From Durusdinium trenchii (Eukaryota > Sar > Dinophyceae > Suessiales > Symbiodiniaceae): 64,000 nt of DNA. Location: assembly GCA_963970005.1 (NCBI GenBank), contig CAXAMN010029027.1:736071-800070 (forward strand), in the 5' to 3' direction. Under the pieces are notes generated by a model that was given only the letters and a program-made list of their open reading frames with translations, was not told the origin of the DNA and ran no database searches. The position numbers were made by a program, and so were the translations under genes. Positions 1-10,063 of the stretch are shown in pieces (the stretch's first letter is position 1; every line of letters begins with the position of its first letter).

Positions 1-1994
1 TTGGTGCAGGAGCTCACCAGCTGAACCACCAGTCGGACCACCTGGCTCCCATCTTTTGCGACTCCCAGTGTCCTTCTCCTGGACGGCCTTACCTGAACAG
101 AGAGAGTGTGGGTGTCGCTGCACGAATTGTGTGGGACTGCCTACCAAAAAGATGTTTTCATAGTCCAGGGCCTAGTTCTCAGGCTCACTTGATCATGACA
201 TGCTATTGAACAAAAGTTTGCCTCCCCCAAAAAAAAGGAACTCACTCACTCTAGCTAAAGCCTACAAAACCAAGTCCCTTCAGAATTCTCCCACCCCGTC
301 TCGGCACGTCCGTTGAGCTGACCCGGCCCGGTCAACCCGGCGCCTTTCAACCAGGGCCGCACGGTCGGTCCCCGGAGTCTCCGGGGTTTCGAAGCTGGGC
401 CCAAACGGCCGGCCGACGGCCGGATGGTCGGAGCAGTAGCACCAGAATGGCTATCCCCAAAACAAGGTAGGACGAAACACTAGAGGCTATCCCATAGGTA
501 TCACTTGACCTCTCTTGGTATGTCAGTCATCTGTTCTGGGACATCTCCAAAAGCTCAACCGGAGCCTTTTGCACAGTAGACTTGATTAGAGAAATTGGAC
601 ACTGATCACTGAATGCGCTGCTGTGTTCTTTTCCTTCCCTCCACGACCCGTCTTTTGATCAGCAGGGGAAGCAGGGAAATGCCGAGTGAGCGTCCAGCAG
701 CGGGCGACTTTGCGATGCTTGGGGTCCGTTCTGCGAAATGAATTCTCCAACCAACAAAGGCATCTGATCCCACAGCGGCAGGGTCCCATCCTAAAGCTAC
801 AATGCGCGCTGAAGCAGAGGACAGATTCGTCCCATGAAACAGCGGTGGCGGAGCCCAAGGGCACTATGTTCATCAATTGGAACTGCAGAATCCCGTCCAA
901 TGCCCTTCGTAGCCGTCATAATTCAGTGGCATCCCCACTACACAATCCTAGTTCCTTGCTATGCCAGTTTTCCAGGATGTCAATCTAAACACGGGTTCAA
1001 TCACCAACACGGGTTCTAAACACGGATTCTATGCGTTCCAAGAGCTCAAGGAATGGCCATTCAAGACCCTTGCAGGTACAGACTTTGCTGTACGCACGCC
1101 TCTTCGAAAACACTCCCAAATGCCTTGGAGGGGCCGCGGAACTCGCGTCGTTCCTGGGAGCGTCGCTCATTCCTCCACCTCGGACTCCTCCTCGAAGTCC
1201 TCATCGAACTCCTCATCCCCATAGGAGCCGCTGCTCTGGCCGCACCGAGGCAGGCGGTTCGGACCGTCGCGACGACCGGACCGGGGTTCGGAGCGGTGGG
1301 TCACCGACCGGACCAAGCCGATTCACACGGTCCACACAAAAGGAGAGGGAACTGTTCTTGACACCTCTGGCCACCCCACTGACCTGTCACTCCAGAGAAA
1401 AGACTCAAGCCGCGCGTGGCGAGGAATGACGAGGAATGAGACTATCGCAACGACGCTCGTGTCCACTGATGTACACAGCATAACCTCAGCAAGAATAGAG
1501 AGAATCCATCCATGGAACGCAAATGAGAGGAACCAATCATTCCCTAACAAAAAAGCAACAAAGTCGAAGCTTCCTGCTCACATTGACCCTGGAAGTCCAA
1601 AGCTACACCTTGAGTTCCCTTTCCAGGTCACCTAAACACCAATGGTCTTTGTAGGCATTGAACATGCACTCCAGCTTGTAAACGGATGTTTGATCACCTG
1701 CAAAAAAGAAACAAAGCTTGGCAGCTCTTTTCCTGATCTTTTCCCCTCCACCTGCCCACGTACCTCCCACTCTCGCCCCCACCGCCCCCATCGGCGGCCT
1801 TGGCCGGCGAGGCCGCACCCCTCCGCTGCGGCGAGGCCGGCGCATGGGGCGAGGGCGCCGAGCTCTGGGGGGGCGCCTCGGGCGGGGGCGCCTGGGGCGA
1901 GCTCCGCCTGGCAGGAAAGAGTTGGGGGGATCCCGAGAACCTTTTTAGGCTGGGCCGAGGCTGGGCCCTCTTTTTGCAACATGTTGCTGAAAGG

Positions 1995-2056
1995 TAGAGA
2001 GAGGGAGAGGGAGAGGGAGAGGGAGACGGAGGGAGAGGGAGAGACAAAGACAGAGA
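1995..2056. repeat. Purine microsatellite (GAGAGG)n
   Basis: An imperfect tandem run of GAGAGG/GAGA units, all purine on the plus strand, decaying into GACAAAGACAGAGACA at its right end. Confidence 0.85.
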
Positions 2057-2405
2057 CACAAACGAACACAAATGATATGCCTCTTCTTCCCTGCCATCCG
2101 AATGACCATATTGAATCCTCAAGGCCCAGTCAACTCTGCGCCTCGACTGCGGAGAGCTTTGTGGAGACTCTTCCGGCGGCGCCTCCGGCGGCGCGGGCGG
2201 CGCCTCCGGAAGCTCCGGAAGCTCCGCATGTACCGCCTGGAGGCCGTTGGGGGCGAAGGCGTTGGTCTCAGGTCGTCTCGGATCTCCAATGCATCCCCTC
2301 ATTCAATGACTGAGAAAGGATGTTGTTGAATTTGTTGAATCTGTTTCTTCCAATCATTCCCCTTCATCCACGTTGAACCACAACTGAGATTCCTCAACTC
2401 GAAGC

Positions 2406-2507
2406 CTGCGCCACCGGTGCACTGGTCGCTTCCGCTTTCGCCGCCACCGGCGCTGCCGGAGTCGGTGCGGCCGCCGGTGCGACCGGCGTGGTCGGCATCG
2501 CTCCGGC
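2406..2507 (-). CDS. Candidate Ala/Pro-rich exon
   Basis: On the minus strand a 102-nt open segment lies between a pyrimidine-rich CAG acceptor (at 2508-2510) and a GC-type donor (CAG|GC at 2406). It encodes an Ala/Pro/Val linker of the form TPVAPAAAPTPAAPVAAK. Dinoflagellates do use GC-AG introns, so the borders are plausible, but composition bias could produce the same picture. No partner exon is certain. Confidence 0.25.
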
Positions 2508-3700
2508 CTGTGAAGACCAGGAGAGATGGAGAGTGCATGACCCAGAGCTGCGGGTGGGGTGCAGCACTGGGTTTGCTGTCAGCATGAAGACAAAGCATCC
2601 ATCGAAGGTAGGCCGAAGCAGGGTTGGGCCCAAAGGAACTGCCAAGCAAGAACGAAGGCTCTGTGTGATGGCCTTCTGTGGCACAACGACCTTCAAGGAC
2701 GATTTGAGAATAGCTCTTTAAGAACATGTCTGTTTCTTAAAACGGACCCGAAAGATTCAACCTCACACCCCACTCAAGCAATCCCTCAAGCAATCCACTC
2801 CCCGAGCAGCAAATGAGCTAGCCATTGAACCTTCTCCGTCTCCACCCAGCGAGGCCCTTCGTCTCGGCCGGTCTCCACCGCCTGCGTCTCCGTCTGCAAA
2901 GCGTCCAGGAGCCGCCAGGCCCAGCCCTTCTCTGCCTCGCCCAGCCGCGGTGGCTTTGAGCGTCAAGCCATGTGGGTTCACCGATCAACTGAGTGCAGTA
3001 ACAGTGGACCTTCAAATGCAAACTACAAAGTATCCTCTTGATCAAGCCGAAGCCCCCATACAAAAGCTTGTTCGAAAGCCAACATGCACCGCCCCACCCC
3101 GAACTAGTCACCATCATCCCGACCCAATCCCCCTGTGCCCAGCCTGCTCCGGCTGGAAACCTTTCAGGGTGTCTTTGGAGAACAAACGGCAGGGGTGAAC
3201 AAAGCCGAGTGCCAAAAATACAGAAGTTGGCGATGAATAAGAGTACCACCACCCGGCAGCAGCTGTTCGGAATACCAAAGACCAAAGTCATAAGCGTCAG
3301 TGACTAGTACCCACCACCTAGCAGCCCAATGAACAAAGTCAGAAACTACTAAACCGATTCCGACCCAATAGTATTTTTTCCTTTGGAGTCCCCTCCTGGT
3401 CTCTCCTCCAAGACCGACCCGTTTTCACAGCTTGTTCCAGCTAGCTTCCGCTCCGGCCTGGCTGGAACAGCCGCGCGTCCACGCGACAATCGGGAAGCGT
3501 CTTCTTCACAGCTTCCCCTGGGAGGAAGGGTTGGCCAACCCATCTGCAGAAGAACGTGGAACAAAAAGCTCCAACAAAGCGAACCAAAGAACGGGATGAA
3601 GAAAGCTGCATCCATCAGCCCCATTCTAACAAATTCCACTGTAGGTTCCACTGGTTTTTGACCCAAGCACGTGGGCTCCGCCCCCCCAAAAAATTGTAAA

Positions 3701-3855
3701 ATGGGGGTTCTGGGGAGTTCTTGTTCATCAACCACCTCGTTGATTTTTTTGCCTCGCTAGAATTTGTGTTGAGGCTTTGTCGTTATTCTCTATGGGGGTT
3801 CTGGGGAAAATTTGGTGCTAAAAATCACTCTGTTCGGTGATATTCAACGAGGTGG
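3701..3855. repeat. Direct and inverted repeats at the left edge of the viral island
   Basis: ATGGGGGTTCTGGGGA occurs at 3701-3716 and again at 3792-3807. CCACCTCGTTGA at 3732-3743 returns as its exact inverse TCAACGAGGTGG at 3844-3855. Base composition changes from GC-rich to AT-rich just to the right. This may be the terminal-repeat end of the integrated virus or an insertion scar. No matching end is found on the right side, where the virus is cut off at 23592. Confidence 0.5.
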
Positions 3856-3909
3856 ATATTTGTTTAGGTTGTTGTGTTCTATTTTTGCGGTTGTGGTTTA
3901 AAGGATTAG

Positions 3910-3940
3910 TTCATAATATGATTAATTAAGATATTATGAA
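3910..3940 (-). terminator. Hairpin downstream of the acidic-protein gene
   Basis: Perfect 10-bp stem TTCATAATAT / ATATTATGAA with an 11-nt AT loop, starting 10 nt beyond the stop of the minus-strand gene at 3951-4433. Palindromic hairpins mark transcript ends in mimiviruses and relatives; a similar role is inferred here from position only. Confidence 0.5.
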
Positions 3941-3950
3941 TTAATTGTAT

Positions 3951-4433
3951 TTATGCTTTCCACTTTCCTATTCCATCCCACCAGTGTTCGATTATCCTGA
4001 CTTGAGTTGTGATAGGTTTATCTGTATCGTTCAGTTTATCGATCGCTAATGCTAAAAGAGTTTGGCTTATTGCCATAGCATCCCATCCTCCATCACTGTT
4101 GAGTTCTTTACCACATTCAATGATGACCTTTTTGTCCGTTTGGTTTTCATACATTCTTTTTACAATGTCAAAGTCCGCAAATGAAAAGATTATCATACCG
4201 TTTATTCCTTGGTCTGCCTTCAACCTATCAACCACTTTGAACCAGAACTCATTACCACCCTCATCATCAGGAGAAGGCATAGGATTACATTTTACAAAGT
4301 CTCTAATCTCTTCATCTTCTTTTTCTATCTGTTCTCTCTCCCAGTCTTCACCCTCACTGTCACTACCAACTTCAATATACAACCCTACATTTTCTGATAC
4401 TTCACTCATATCATAGACTTTAGCACTTGTCAT
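3951..4433 (-). CDS. Acidic viral protein of unknown function
   Basis: An intact 160-aa reading frame, the only virus gene here without an obvious break. The N-terminal 55 residues are strongly acidic (SDSEGEDWEREQIEKEDEEI), followed by a mixed alpha/beta-like part with FWFKVVDRL, GMIIFSFADFDIV and a C-terminal HWWDGIGKWKA. I recognise no family. It lies last in a minus-strand series with the split zinc-finger gene upstream (32 nt separate that gene's stop from this start) and a hairpin directly after its TAA stop. AT-rich codon use matches the other viral genes and differs from the host flank. A structural or regulatory virion protein would fit the position, but that is inference. Confidence 0.6.
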   Translation of the reverse strand: MTSAKVYDMSEVSENVGLYIEVGSDSEGEDWEREQIEKEDEEIRDFVKCNPMPSPDDEGGNEFWFKVVDRLKADQGINGMIIFSFADFDIVKRMYENQTDKKVIIECGKELNSDGGWDAMAISQTLLALAIDKLNDTDKPITTQVRIIEHWWDGIGKWKA

Positions 4434-4464
4434 TCTTCTCTTATTATATATAGGTATTTGTTCT

Positions 4465-4590
4465 TTAAGTCTTTATCACTTTCTGTAGGTGCTCTTCTAT
4501 TTCTGTTTCGTTGATGTAGTGCTCATAGTATCCGAAGAGTTCTTTGAGGTATTCACGCAAAAAGATTTCCGAAATATGTTTGACTATATA
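4465..4590 (-). pseudogene. C-terminal part of viral zinc-finger gene, cut off by the retroelement
   Basis: A 41-codon open frame plus TAA, rich in Lys, Glu, Tyr and Ile, with AT-rich viral codon use. It begins exactly at the edge of the tyrosine-recombinase element (repeat boundary 4590/4591) and has no start codon. On the far side of the element the minus-strand frame ending at 12207 is in phase with it, so the two pieces were one reading frame before the insertion. No homologue is recognised. Confidence 0.65.
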
Positions 4591-4823
4591 TCAACTCAAC
4601 CTCCACTCGGTGATCCATTAGCAAACTTAGCTCATCTGGAATGCAAAGCCACCCAGAGATAAGGGCGGGCCTCCCGGGTGGGAAGCTTGAGAAGACGAGT
4701 TGCGGCGTTCGTGGATATTCGATCATCAACTCAACCTCCACTCGGTGATCCATTTTCCACCCGCTCATGCGGTTGTACACACACAGAGAGCAAACTTAGC
4801 TCATCTGGAATGCAAAGCCACCC
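4591..4823 (-). repeat. B2-A2-B1 terminal repeats of the recombinase element
   Basis: B1 (4726-4823) and B2 (4591-4654) share the start TCAACTCAACCTCCACTCGG and the end CTCATCTGGAATGCAAAGCC. B2 lacks 34 bp that B1 carries around the palindromic core CCGCTCATGCGG. A2 (4682-4725) lies between them and is a 44-bp perfect copy of A1 at 12163-12206. B1 and A2 abut directly, as expected if this represents the circle junction used in integration. Confidence 0.85.
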
Positions 4824-4849
4824 GTTCTTCCCATTCAACCCCAGCTCGT

Positions 4850-7800
4850 TCAAGCGTCTTTCTTCTGGGTGGCGCCAAACAAAAAGTGCCATACATCTCT
4901 TGGGATCCTAGCTGATTCAAAAGCCTTTGCCTGTTCCAAAAAGTAAGAGAAGCACTGGGCTCGGTCAAGGATGTTGTCTCTCACGTCCTTGTCCAACACT
5001 GACAGGAAGGAGGTAGAGGTGACTTCTTGAATGTAAATGCTCATTACTCTGTAGCTTGCCCAGCGCCCGCGGCGCATCACCAAGTCTCCACTTTCAGTCA
5101 GTTGTAATATGTGCGTTGCTCCGCCTGGGCGGAGCGATCCCAAGTCAAGCGCTTTCATCCCTCTGTAAGTACTTGTTGGAAGTCGTTGGGCTTGTAGTAG
5201 GCTCTTGAATCTAGACCTGAGCGTTTGAGCGCTCATGTCCCAAAGAGGTTCGGAGGGCGCTAACTTCTGGAAGGCGAGCTCTGCCAGCTGCACCAAGTCT
5301 GGAATGTCGAGCTTGGCACACTGGTGCCTCGCGGTTGTGTGCCTTGTTTTCGGCTCCTTTATGGAAAGGAGTGCAAAGGGCACGCTTCCTGCCAGATCCG
5401 ACGGCAGCTGCAGGTCTTGGCGTCGGGCTTGTAGGAGTTCACCTGCCCGTAGTAAACCTCCCCATGTTAGGGCTAGGCAGCCTGCCAGACGCACCCAACC
5501 CCAGATCAAGCAGACTGAGATGCAACTCATCAGAACCTGGGGAGACATAGCTGTATGGTGTGTAGATGGTTCGGATTTGACCCAGCTATAGGCCAGGTCC
5601 CAGGCCCCTTGAAGGGCCCTTCTCAGCTGTGGCTTCCAGGATGCTATTGCATTTATGGTCTCCGAGAAGTGGTTGAGTGGCCTGCCGGCCCGATACAGCT
5701 CACGGCCGTACGCTGTCAACAAGATGTTGATTTCTTCAACTGTCTGATAGGTATTGTAAAAAAGGTCACCAGGTTCCAACCCCCTTGTCAGCAGCCAGGC
5801 TCTGAAGGCCTCCAGAAGTTCCTCTCGGTGCTTGGCGGTGATCTGCAGTACAGGTCGTCCTGAAGCTAAAGGTAACTTCTGGGCTCTGTGCTCAGCTCTC
5901 GCTCTATCTCCAGAGTTTCGTGGTTTCAGTGGCATTCCCATGGCGTATCGCGGCCCCCCCAAAATGGCTCCTGAAATCCACAAGAGAGGCGCGTCTCGCT
6001 TGCCCTGAAACAAACAGAGGAGTAGGAGCAGAGAGATGAAGAGGAGTGGAGAAGGACCTTCTCCAGGGAAACCCAAGGTTCTATCAAATTCCAGCCGACA
6101 ATTATGCAGAACCGTGTGCCGAGAAGCAGGATCGAAAGTGCCTGGCCCCTCCCCTGGGTATCCAAGGGTCTGATCAAAACCTTTCTCGAAGTGTGTTTGA
6201 AGCGACGGTCTGAAATCCAAGGCACAGGGCGATCGAAAGCGGCTCCGATCCTTTAAGAAAACAAGGCCGGGACCTAGCAAGCTGAGCATCAGGCGGACCC
6301 AATTTGCGCTCCAACGTCTAAGGCCGGCGCAAGTTGAGAGCTGTGCAAGTTCGCCCTCCGAAAAACTAAACAAGTCACAGCCTTGAATGGGGCTTCTCAG
6401 AGCGGCTCCTCTGGTTGGGTCGTCTGATGGGTTTAGTCTGGTGGGACAAAAAGGTAAACAGATCTGCACGCCCGCTGCTAGGCACAAGGCATTTACCTTA
6501 GCAATGACAGGCATCAGACCTTTCGAGGAAGTGCGTCCCTTAGAGACTGCGCACCTCACAACATTGGAGTCGACCAAAATGGCTGCCCTCTGAGGTCCCC
6601 ACTTCAAAATCAAATGCTCAACTACCTTAAGGACTGAGACAGCTTCTTGGATATTAATGTGGACCGGGCGACGAAAAGGCCAGGACCTCAGGGTAGACCA
6701 GGGTGCTTCCAGAGCAACCTGGTTCACTAAAGCATTCTCAAGCCCTGCCGTCTGGACTTGATCCCACTCGAGATCTGCGCTGGCCCTGGCATTGATGGCC
6801 TCTGAAAGGACAGTGGCCAGGGCATCGGCCAGCCCATCAGTATACATGGCACTAGCCTTCGTGAGTTTTCCTTCGATCACTACATGCCTGCCTTTGCAGA
6901 CGCATCTCTGACGGATACGGTCGAGGGGAGCCCAAACGCTGAGGAAAGCAAAAGGTTTTAAGTGAGGGGATCCAAAACGGCACGAATCGGTTCGACAAAA
7001 GTCCACGCACCTTTTGGCCCTAAGAGTCTTATAAGGTGGGAGAAACTTCATCTTAGATGAATACGTAGTTTCAAGCCACCCTGGGACCCCGTGTCTCCAT
7101 CCCAACTCAAGGCACTGCAAACCACGAAGGGCAAGCGCGGTGCCTGTATGGGTTTGTGGATGGCTAGGATCGAAGCCATATGGTCTTTCTTTTGACCTCA
7201 ATTGCGGCCGTCGCATGATGCAAAAAGTAGTACACGGTGGTTCGCAGGCAAAACTTTTTATGGCATGACTCTGAATCAGATGGCTTAACCATGACATCAG
7301 ATAATGGCTAGTCATATCATATTCGGGGCTGTGACTCAAGTCAATGGGGGGCCCTACTGACCAGCCTTTTGCTTCCATGGAATGGGCGACCTTTGCGGCT
7401 CCTGCGAAAAGTTCTATAAAGTCAAACCGATAGGCCAAGGGCCTTCTGATCGAGGTCGGCTTTACCTCTTCCTTCCCTTCGAACTCTTCCGAGCCTCCGA
7501 GCTTAAAGATCTCCGCTTCAACCGGGGACATCATGCGTGTGTATGCACCCTTTGACTTACAGGCTTTCCAAAGCACTCTCGAGACTGCACGCGGCACAGT
7601 GGCTGCACAAAACGCTCCCACATTACTTGAGGCATCACTACAGAAAACCTGAGTGCTGAACTCTGCACTAAGTTCGGCGCACATGAGTGGGACTAGTACC
7701 GAGGCCAGAACTAACTCGTTTGCGGTGGTCCTGGGCAAGCGGATGATCTTCGGATGGTTTGGGTCAATAGAGGCACTGTCGACCAAGCTGAAAACTTTGT

Positions 7801-10063
7801 GGAAGAGCCCCATAACAGGCCTCCTATACATGGCTGCAGAGATCCACCCTCCTACCAGGCAAACATGCAACGCATCGGTGGTGTGTGTGAGTGTGGCAAG
7901 TTGCAAACTAATCACTGATAACGCAATCCGTTTTTCGATCGGGGCGGACAGGGTGACCAACCCCTGATCCCTAGCGGTTGAGGATGAGTTCACGACCGCA
8001 CCTACGATTTTCGCTTTATCACTTAGGATGTCCTTCTCCGGGCTCCCCAACAGCTCGGCCTGCCTATAGGCAGCCCGTGCTGTGCCTATCTTCTGGCTGG
8101 CTTTTGAGGCCTGCAACGGAGTGCCTACTTGCTCCAGGCTCATAGCAAAGTAGTCGTCTATGCACAGTCCTTCACAGTTCTCCAGGTCAAAAAGAGGCTT
8201 ACAACTCTGCAGCTGACAACTCTCCTCTAGAAGGCCATGAGATTGTAAAAGTGCTGTATGAGCGCTGGTGGCTATATCAACCCCTGCATGATCCCCTTGT
8301 AGCACAGATCTGAAGGCCACAAAAAGTTGCTGAGGCTTCCTCTGCGCGGCTCTCAGGCCTTTCATCCCCAGGCGGTCTCCGTGAAGGCTTCGTTGGTAGC
8401 GCCCTTTTGCCTGGCGCAAGATGTAATCTGAATAGGCCTTGAGGTTCTTTACATCTTCGATCTCAACCGCAGGGCCTACCGTGTTCGAAAAAGCGCGACT
8501 TCTAGAGACATGGAACTGGTGATAAAAATCTTTGCGATCAGTGACCCCCTGTGCAATGTAGTGGGTCTTGGGGTTGCAATACCAGTCTGACAAGTCAGGC
8601 CCAGAGGGGAGAAAAGTGCTCGGACCTCGCACACGGCTCTCGCAGCTATTTCTAGACCTCCGGTCTCCGATCTGTCTGTCCATCTTGGCATTTTTGTAGG
8701 CGTTGAACACCCTTGTAAAACACTGTGGGCTCAGCTCAAAATCCTTGCCGTCATGTAAGTACAACAAATCTTGATTGTCCCAAAGTCTCGCCAGCGCTGC
8801 CACTTCCGAAGGATGGTCAGAAATTGCTGGGACCTGTGACGGACATGGTTCATGGCTGAACAAAAGAGAGGCCGGCTCTCTGTAGGCCAGTACTAGCTCG
8901 TCCTCGAGATACTCTGTGGCATCCCATGCCCCTCTGCCTGTTAAAACCAGTCTGGATGAGTCCAGGTTCCTGTATGGTTTCAACTCATCAGCCTCCGTAT
9001 CCGGAAGCACTTCAAAGCCATCGAAGCTTCGGTCATAGGGGTTACAGGAGGGCCCCATAGCCGTCAATGCCACTGAAAGCTCTGACAACCTTGCAACTAA
9101 TTGAGGTAACCTACGGCCAGAGTTTGCAATACATGGAATCGCAACTTGGCCCTCTGACCTTATCAAGCTCCTGATCCTCGCATAAAGGCTCCGGTGCGAA
9201 GTAGAAGGAGCTCTCCCCAACAAATCCAGCTTGCATGGGCCACCATTGTGGTAGTAGTTCAAAGCCAAAACAATGATGTGGACTGCACGATTCAAGTGGA
9301 CCTGTCTACGTCTCTTCTGAGAGAGGTCTGGGGGCATCCGTGCCCAGTGCTCACCTGTAGGGAGCGGGACCGGGAAAAAGGCCAGTGCCGTACTGAGGTC
9401 AGTACGATGCAGGTGGAAAGTCTGAGCCAAGTGGGCAGCAAAAGGAGTTCTCGTCCTCAAGACTGCCGAGGTCAAGCATGCGCACCACTTTGTAAGCGTC
9501 ATGTCTTGTTGCAATGCATTGAATTTTGCTTCATGGTTGTACTTGCTGAAGACGTGTTCTCCAGGTCTAACATGCTTTGAATTCTCCTGACCTTTGTCGA
9601 CAGGAGGTGCTGGTTGCGCCTCTCCTGTCAGCTGGCCAGCCTCATTGCTCACGCCTGTGTCTGGCTGCCCCCCCCCCCTTTGGGCTTCTTCGGGAAGCGG
9701 GGTCTGCGTTTTGGAGAGGCTTCCCCGTCCTTCTGCTCTTGCGAGGTTTGTTGACCGGTCTTCCTTCCTCCTCCCTCTTGTTTCTTGCTGGTCATGATGT
9801 CGATGTCCTTGAGATAGGCTAGAAGGACCCCCCCCCACACGGCAGGCATGAGGGGGGTGAATGGCTTGGCAACTGACAGTGGGGTTCCCTTCTCTGCAAA
9901 GAGCACCGGAGGAGGCTCCTCCACCAGAGTCACCAGGAACGCTGTCGTCCAACTCTGATCCAGAGCAGCTTGGTCTAGGGCGGCTGCAAACAAAGCCAGG
10001 TGCTCTTTTACACCGTCGAAGTCTTGTGCAATGGCAGCATCTATGATGTATCCAAGGACCCAC
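4850..10063 (-). CDS. Pol polyprotein: RT, RNase H with nested methyltransferase, tyrosine recombinase
   Basis: Open frame of up to 1737 codons; the first codon is GTG and the first 415 nt overlap the Gag-like frame, so the real product may begin later or by frameshift. RT: catalytic CIDDYF near residue 636. RNase H-like: first Asp in CSDASSNVGAF (~809), Glu in HINIQEA (~1138), Asp in LVDSN (~1164) and Asp in NPSDDPTRG (~1214). Between the first two lies a methyltransferase-like domain with FIELFAGAAKV (~886) and EPPCTTFC (~943), followed by CVCKGRH. Tyrosine recombinase at the C-terminus: LLRAGELL (~1539), LRPGGATHIL (~1648), RGRWASYR (~1665) and the probable nucleophile in IYIQEV (~1677). 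The order RT, RNase H, methyltransferase, recombinase is known from DIRS-group elements; the nesting of the methyltransferase is read directly from motif order. The recombinase would integrate a cDNA circle, consistent with no target duplication. Confidence 0.85.
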   Translation of the reverse strand: MGPWIHHRCCHCTRLRRCKRAPGFVCSRPRPSCSGSELDDSVPGDSGGGASSGALCREGNPTVSCQAIHPPHACRVGGGPSSLSQGHRHHDQQETRGRRKEDRSTNLARAEGRGSLSKTQTPLPEEAQRGGGQPDTGVSNEAGQLTGEAQPAPPVDKGQENSKHVRPGEHVFSKYNHEAKFNALQQDMTLTKWCACLTSAVLRTRTPFAAHLAQTFHLHRTDLSTALAFFPVPLPTGEHWARMPPDLSQKRRRQVHLNRAVHIIVLALNYYHNGGPCKLDLLGRAPSTSHRSLYARIRSLIRSEGQVAIPCIANSGRRLPQLVARLSELSVALTAMGPSCNPYDRSFDGFEVLPDTEADELKPYRNLDSSRLVLTGRGAWDATEYLEDELVLAYREPASLLFSHEPCPSQVPAISDHPSEVAALARLWDNQDLLYLHDGKDFELSPQCFTRVFNAYKNAKMDRQIGDRRSRNSCESRVRGPSTFLPSGPDLSDWYCNPKTHYIAQGVTDRKDFYHQFHVSRSRAFSNTVGPAVEIEDVKNLKAYSDYILRQAKGRYQRSLHGDRLGMKGLRAAQRKPQQLFVAFRSVLQGDHAGVDIATSAHTALLQSHGLLEESCQLQSCKPLFDLENCEGLCIDDYFAMSLEQVGTPLQASKASQKIGTARAAYRQAELLGSPEKDILSDKAKIVGAVVNSSSTARDQGLVTLSAPIEKRIALSVISLQLATLTHTTDALHVCLVGGWISAAMYRRPVMGLFHKVFSLVDSASIDPNHPKIIRLPRTTANELVLASVLVPLMCAELSAEFSTQVFCSDASSNVGAFCAATVPRAVSRVLWKACKSKGAYTRMMSPVEAEIFKLGGSEEFEGKEEVKPTSIRRPLAYRFDFIELFAGAAKVAHSMEAKGWSVGPPIDLSHSPEYDMTSHYLMSWLSHLIQSHAIKSFACEPPCTTFCIMRRPQLRSKERPYGFDPSHPQTHTGTALALRGLQCLELGWRHGVPGWLETTYSSKMKFLPPYKTLRAKRCVDFCRTDSCRFGSPHLKPFAFLSVWAPLDRIRQRCVCKGRHVVIEGKLTKASAMYTDGLADALATVLSEAINARASADLEWDQVQTAGLENALVNQVALEAPWSTLRSWPFRRPVHINIQEAVSVLKVVEHLILKWGPQRAAILVDSNVVRCAVSKGRTSSKGLMPVIAKVNALCLAAGVQICLPFCPTRLNPSDDPTRGAALRSPIQGCDLFSFSEGELAQLSTCAGLRRWSANWVRLMLSLLGPGLVFLKDRSRFRSPCALDFRPSLQTHFEKGFDQTLGYPGEGPGTFDPASRHTVLHNCRLEFDRTLGFPGEGPSPLLFISLLLLLCLFQGKRDAPLLWISGAILGGPRYAMGMPLKPRNSGDRARAEHRAQKLPLASGRPVLQITAKHREELLEAFRAWLLTRGLEPGDLFYNTYQTVEEINILLTAYGRELYRAGRPLNHFSETINAIASWKPQLRRALQGAWDLAYSWVKSEPSTHHTAMSPQVLMSCISVCLIWGWVRLAGCLALTWGGLLRAGELLQARRQDLQLPSDLAGSVPFALLSIKEPKTRHTTARHQCAKLDIPDLVQLAELAFQKLAPSEPLWDMSAQTLRSRFKSLLQAQRLPTSTYRGMKALDLGSLRPGGATHILQLTESGDLVMRRGRWASYRVMSIYIQEVTSTSFLSVLDKDVRDNILDRAQCFSYFLEQAKAFESARIPRDVWHFLFGATQKKDA

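Larger units (their letters stand above)
1..3700. other. Host flank with no confident gene
   Basis: GC-rich host-type DNA to the left of the AT-rich viral island. No long conserved protein is recognisable. Several overlapping frames are open around 1.7-2.3 kb and 2.8-3.6 kb, which is expected from high GC content and is not evidence of genes. Two short minus-strand stretches look more protein-like: an Ala/Pro-rich one at 2406-2507 (listed separately) and one at about 2825-2945 that reads as a charged helical segment (RLGEAEKGW, then VETGRDEGPRWVETEK). They could be exons of one intron-rich gene, but no family is recognised. GC-rich inverted repeats occur near 375-395. Confidence 0.5.

Noticed and set aside
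300..460. GC-rich block resembling structured RNA
   Set aside because: It contains short GC palindromes but no rRNA or tRNA landmark that I can identify.
1632..2313. Overlapping frames of 145-223 codons on both strands
   Set aside because: GC-rich and microsatellite sequence keeps several frames open; no domain or consistent splice pattern supports any of them except as weak exon hints.
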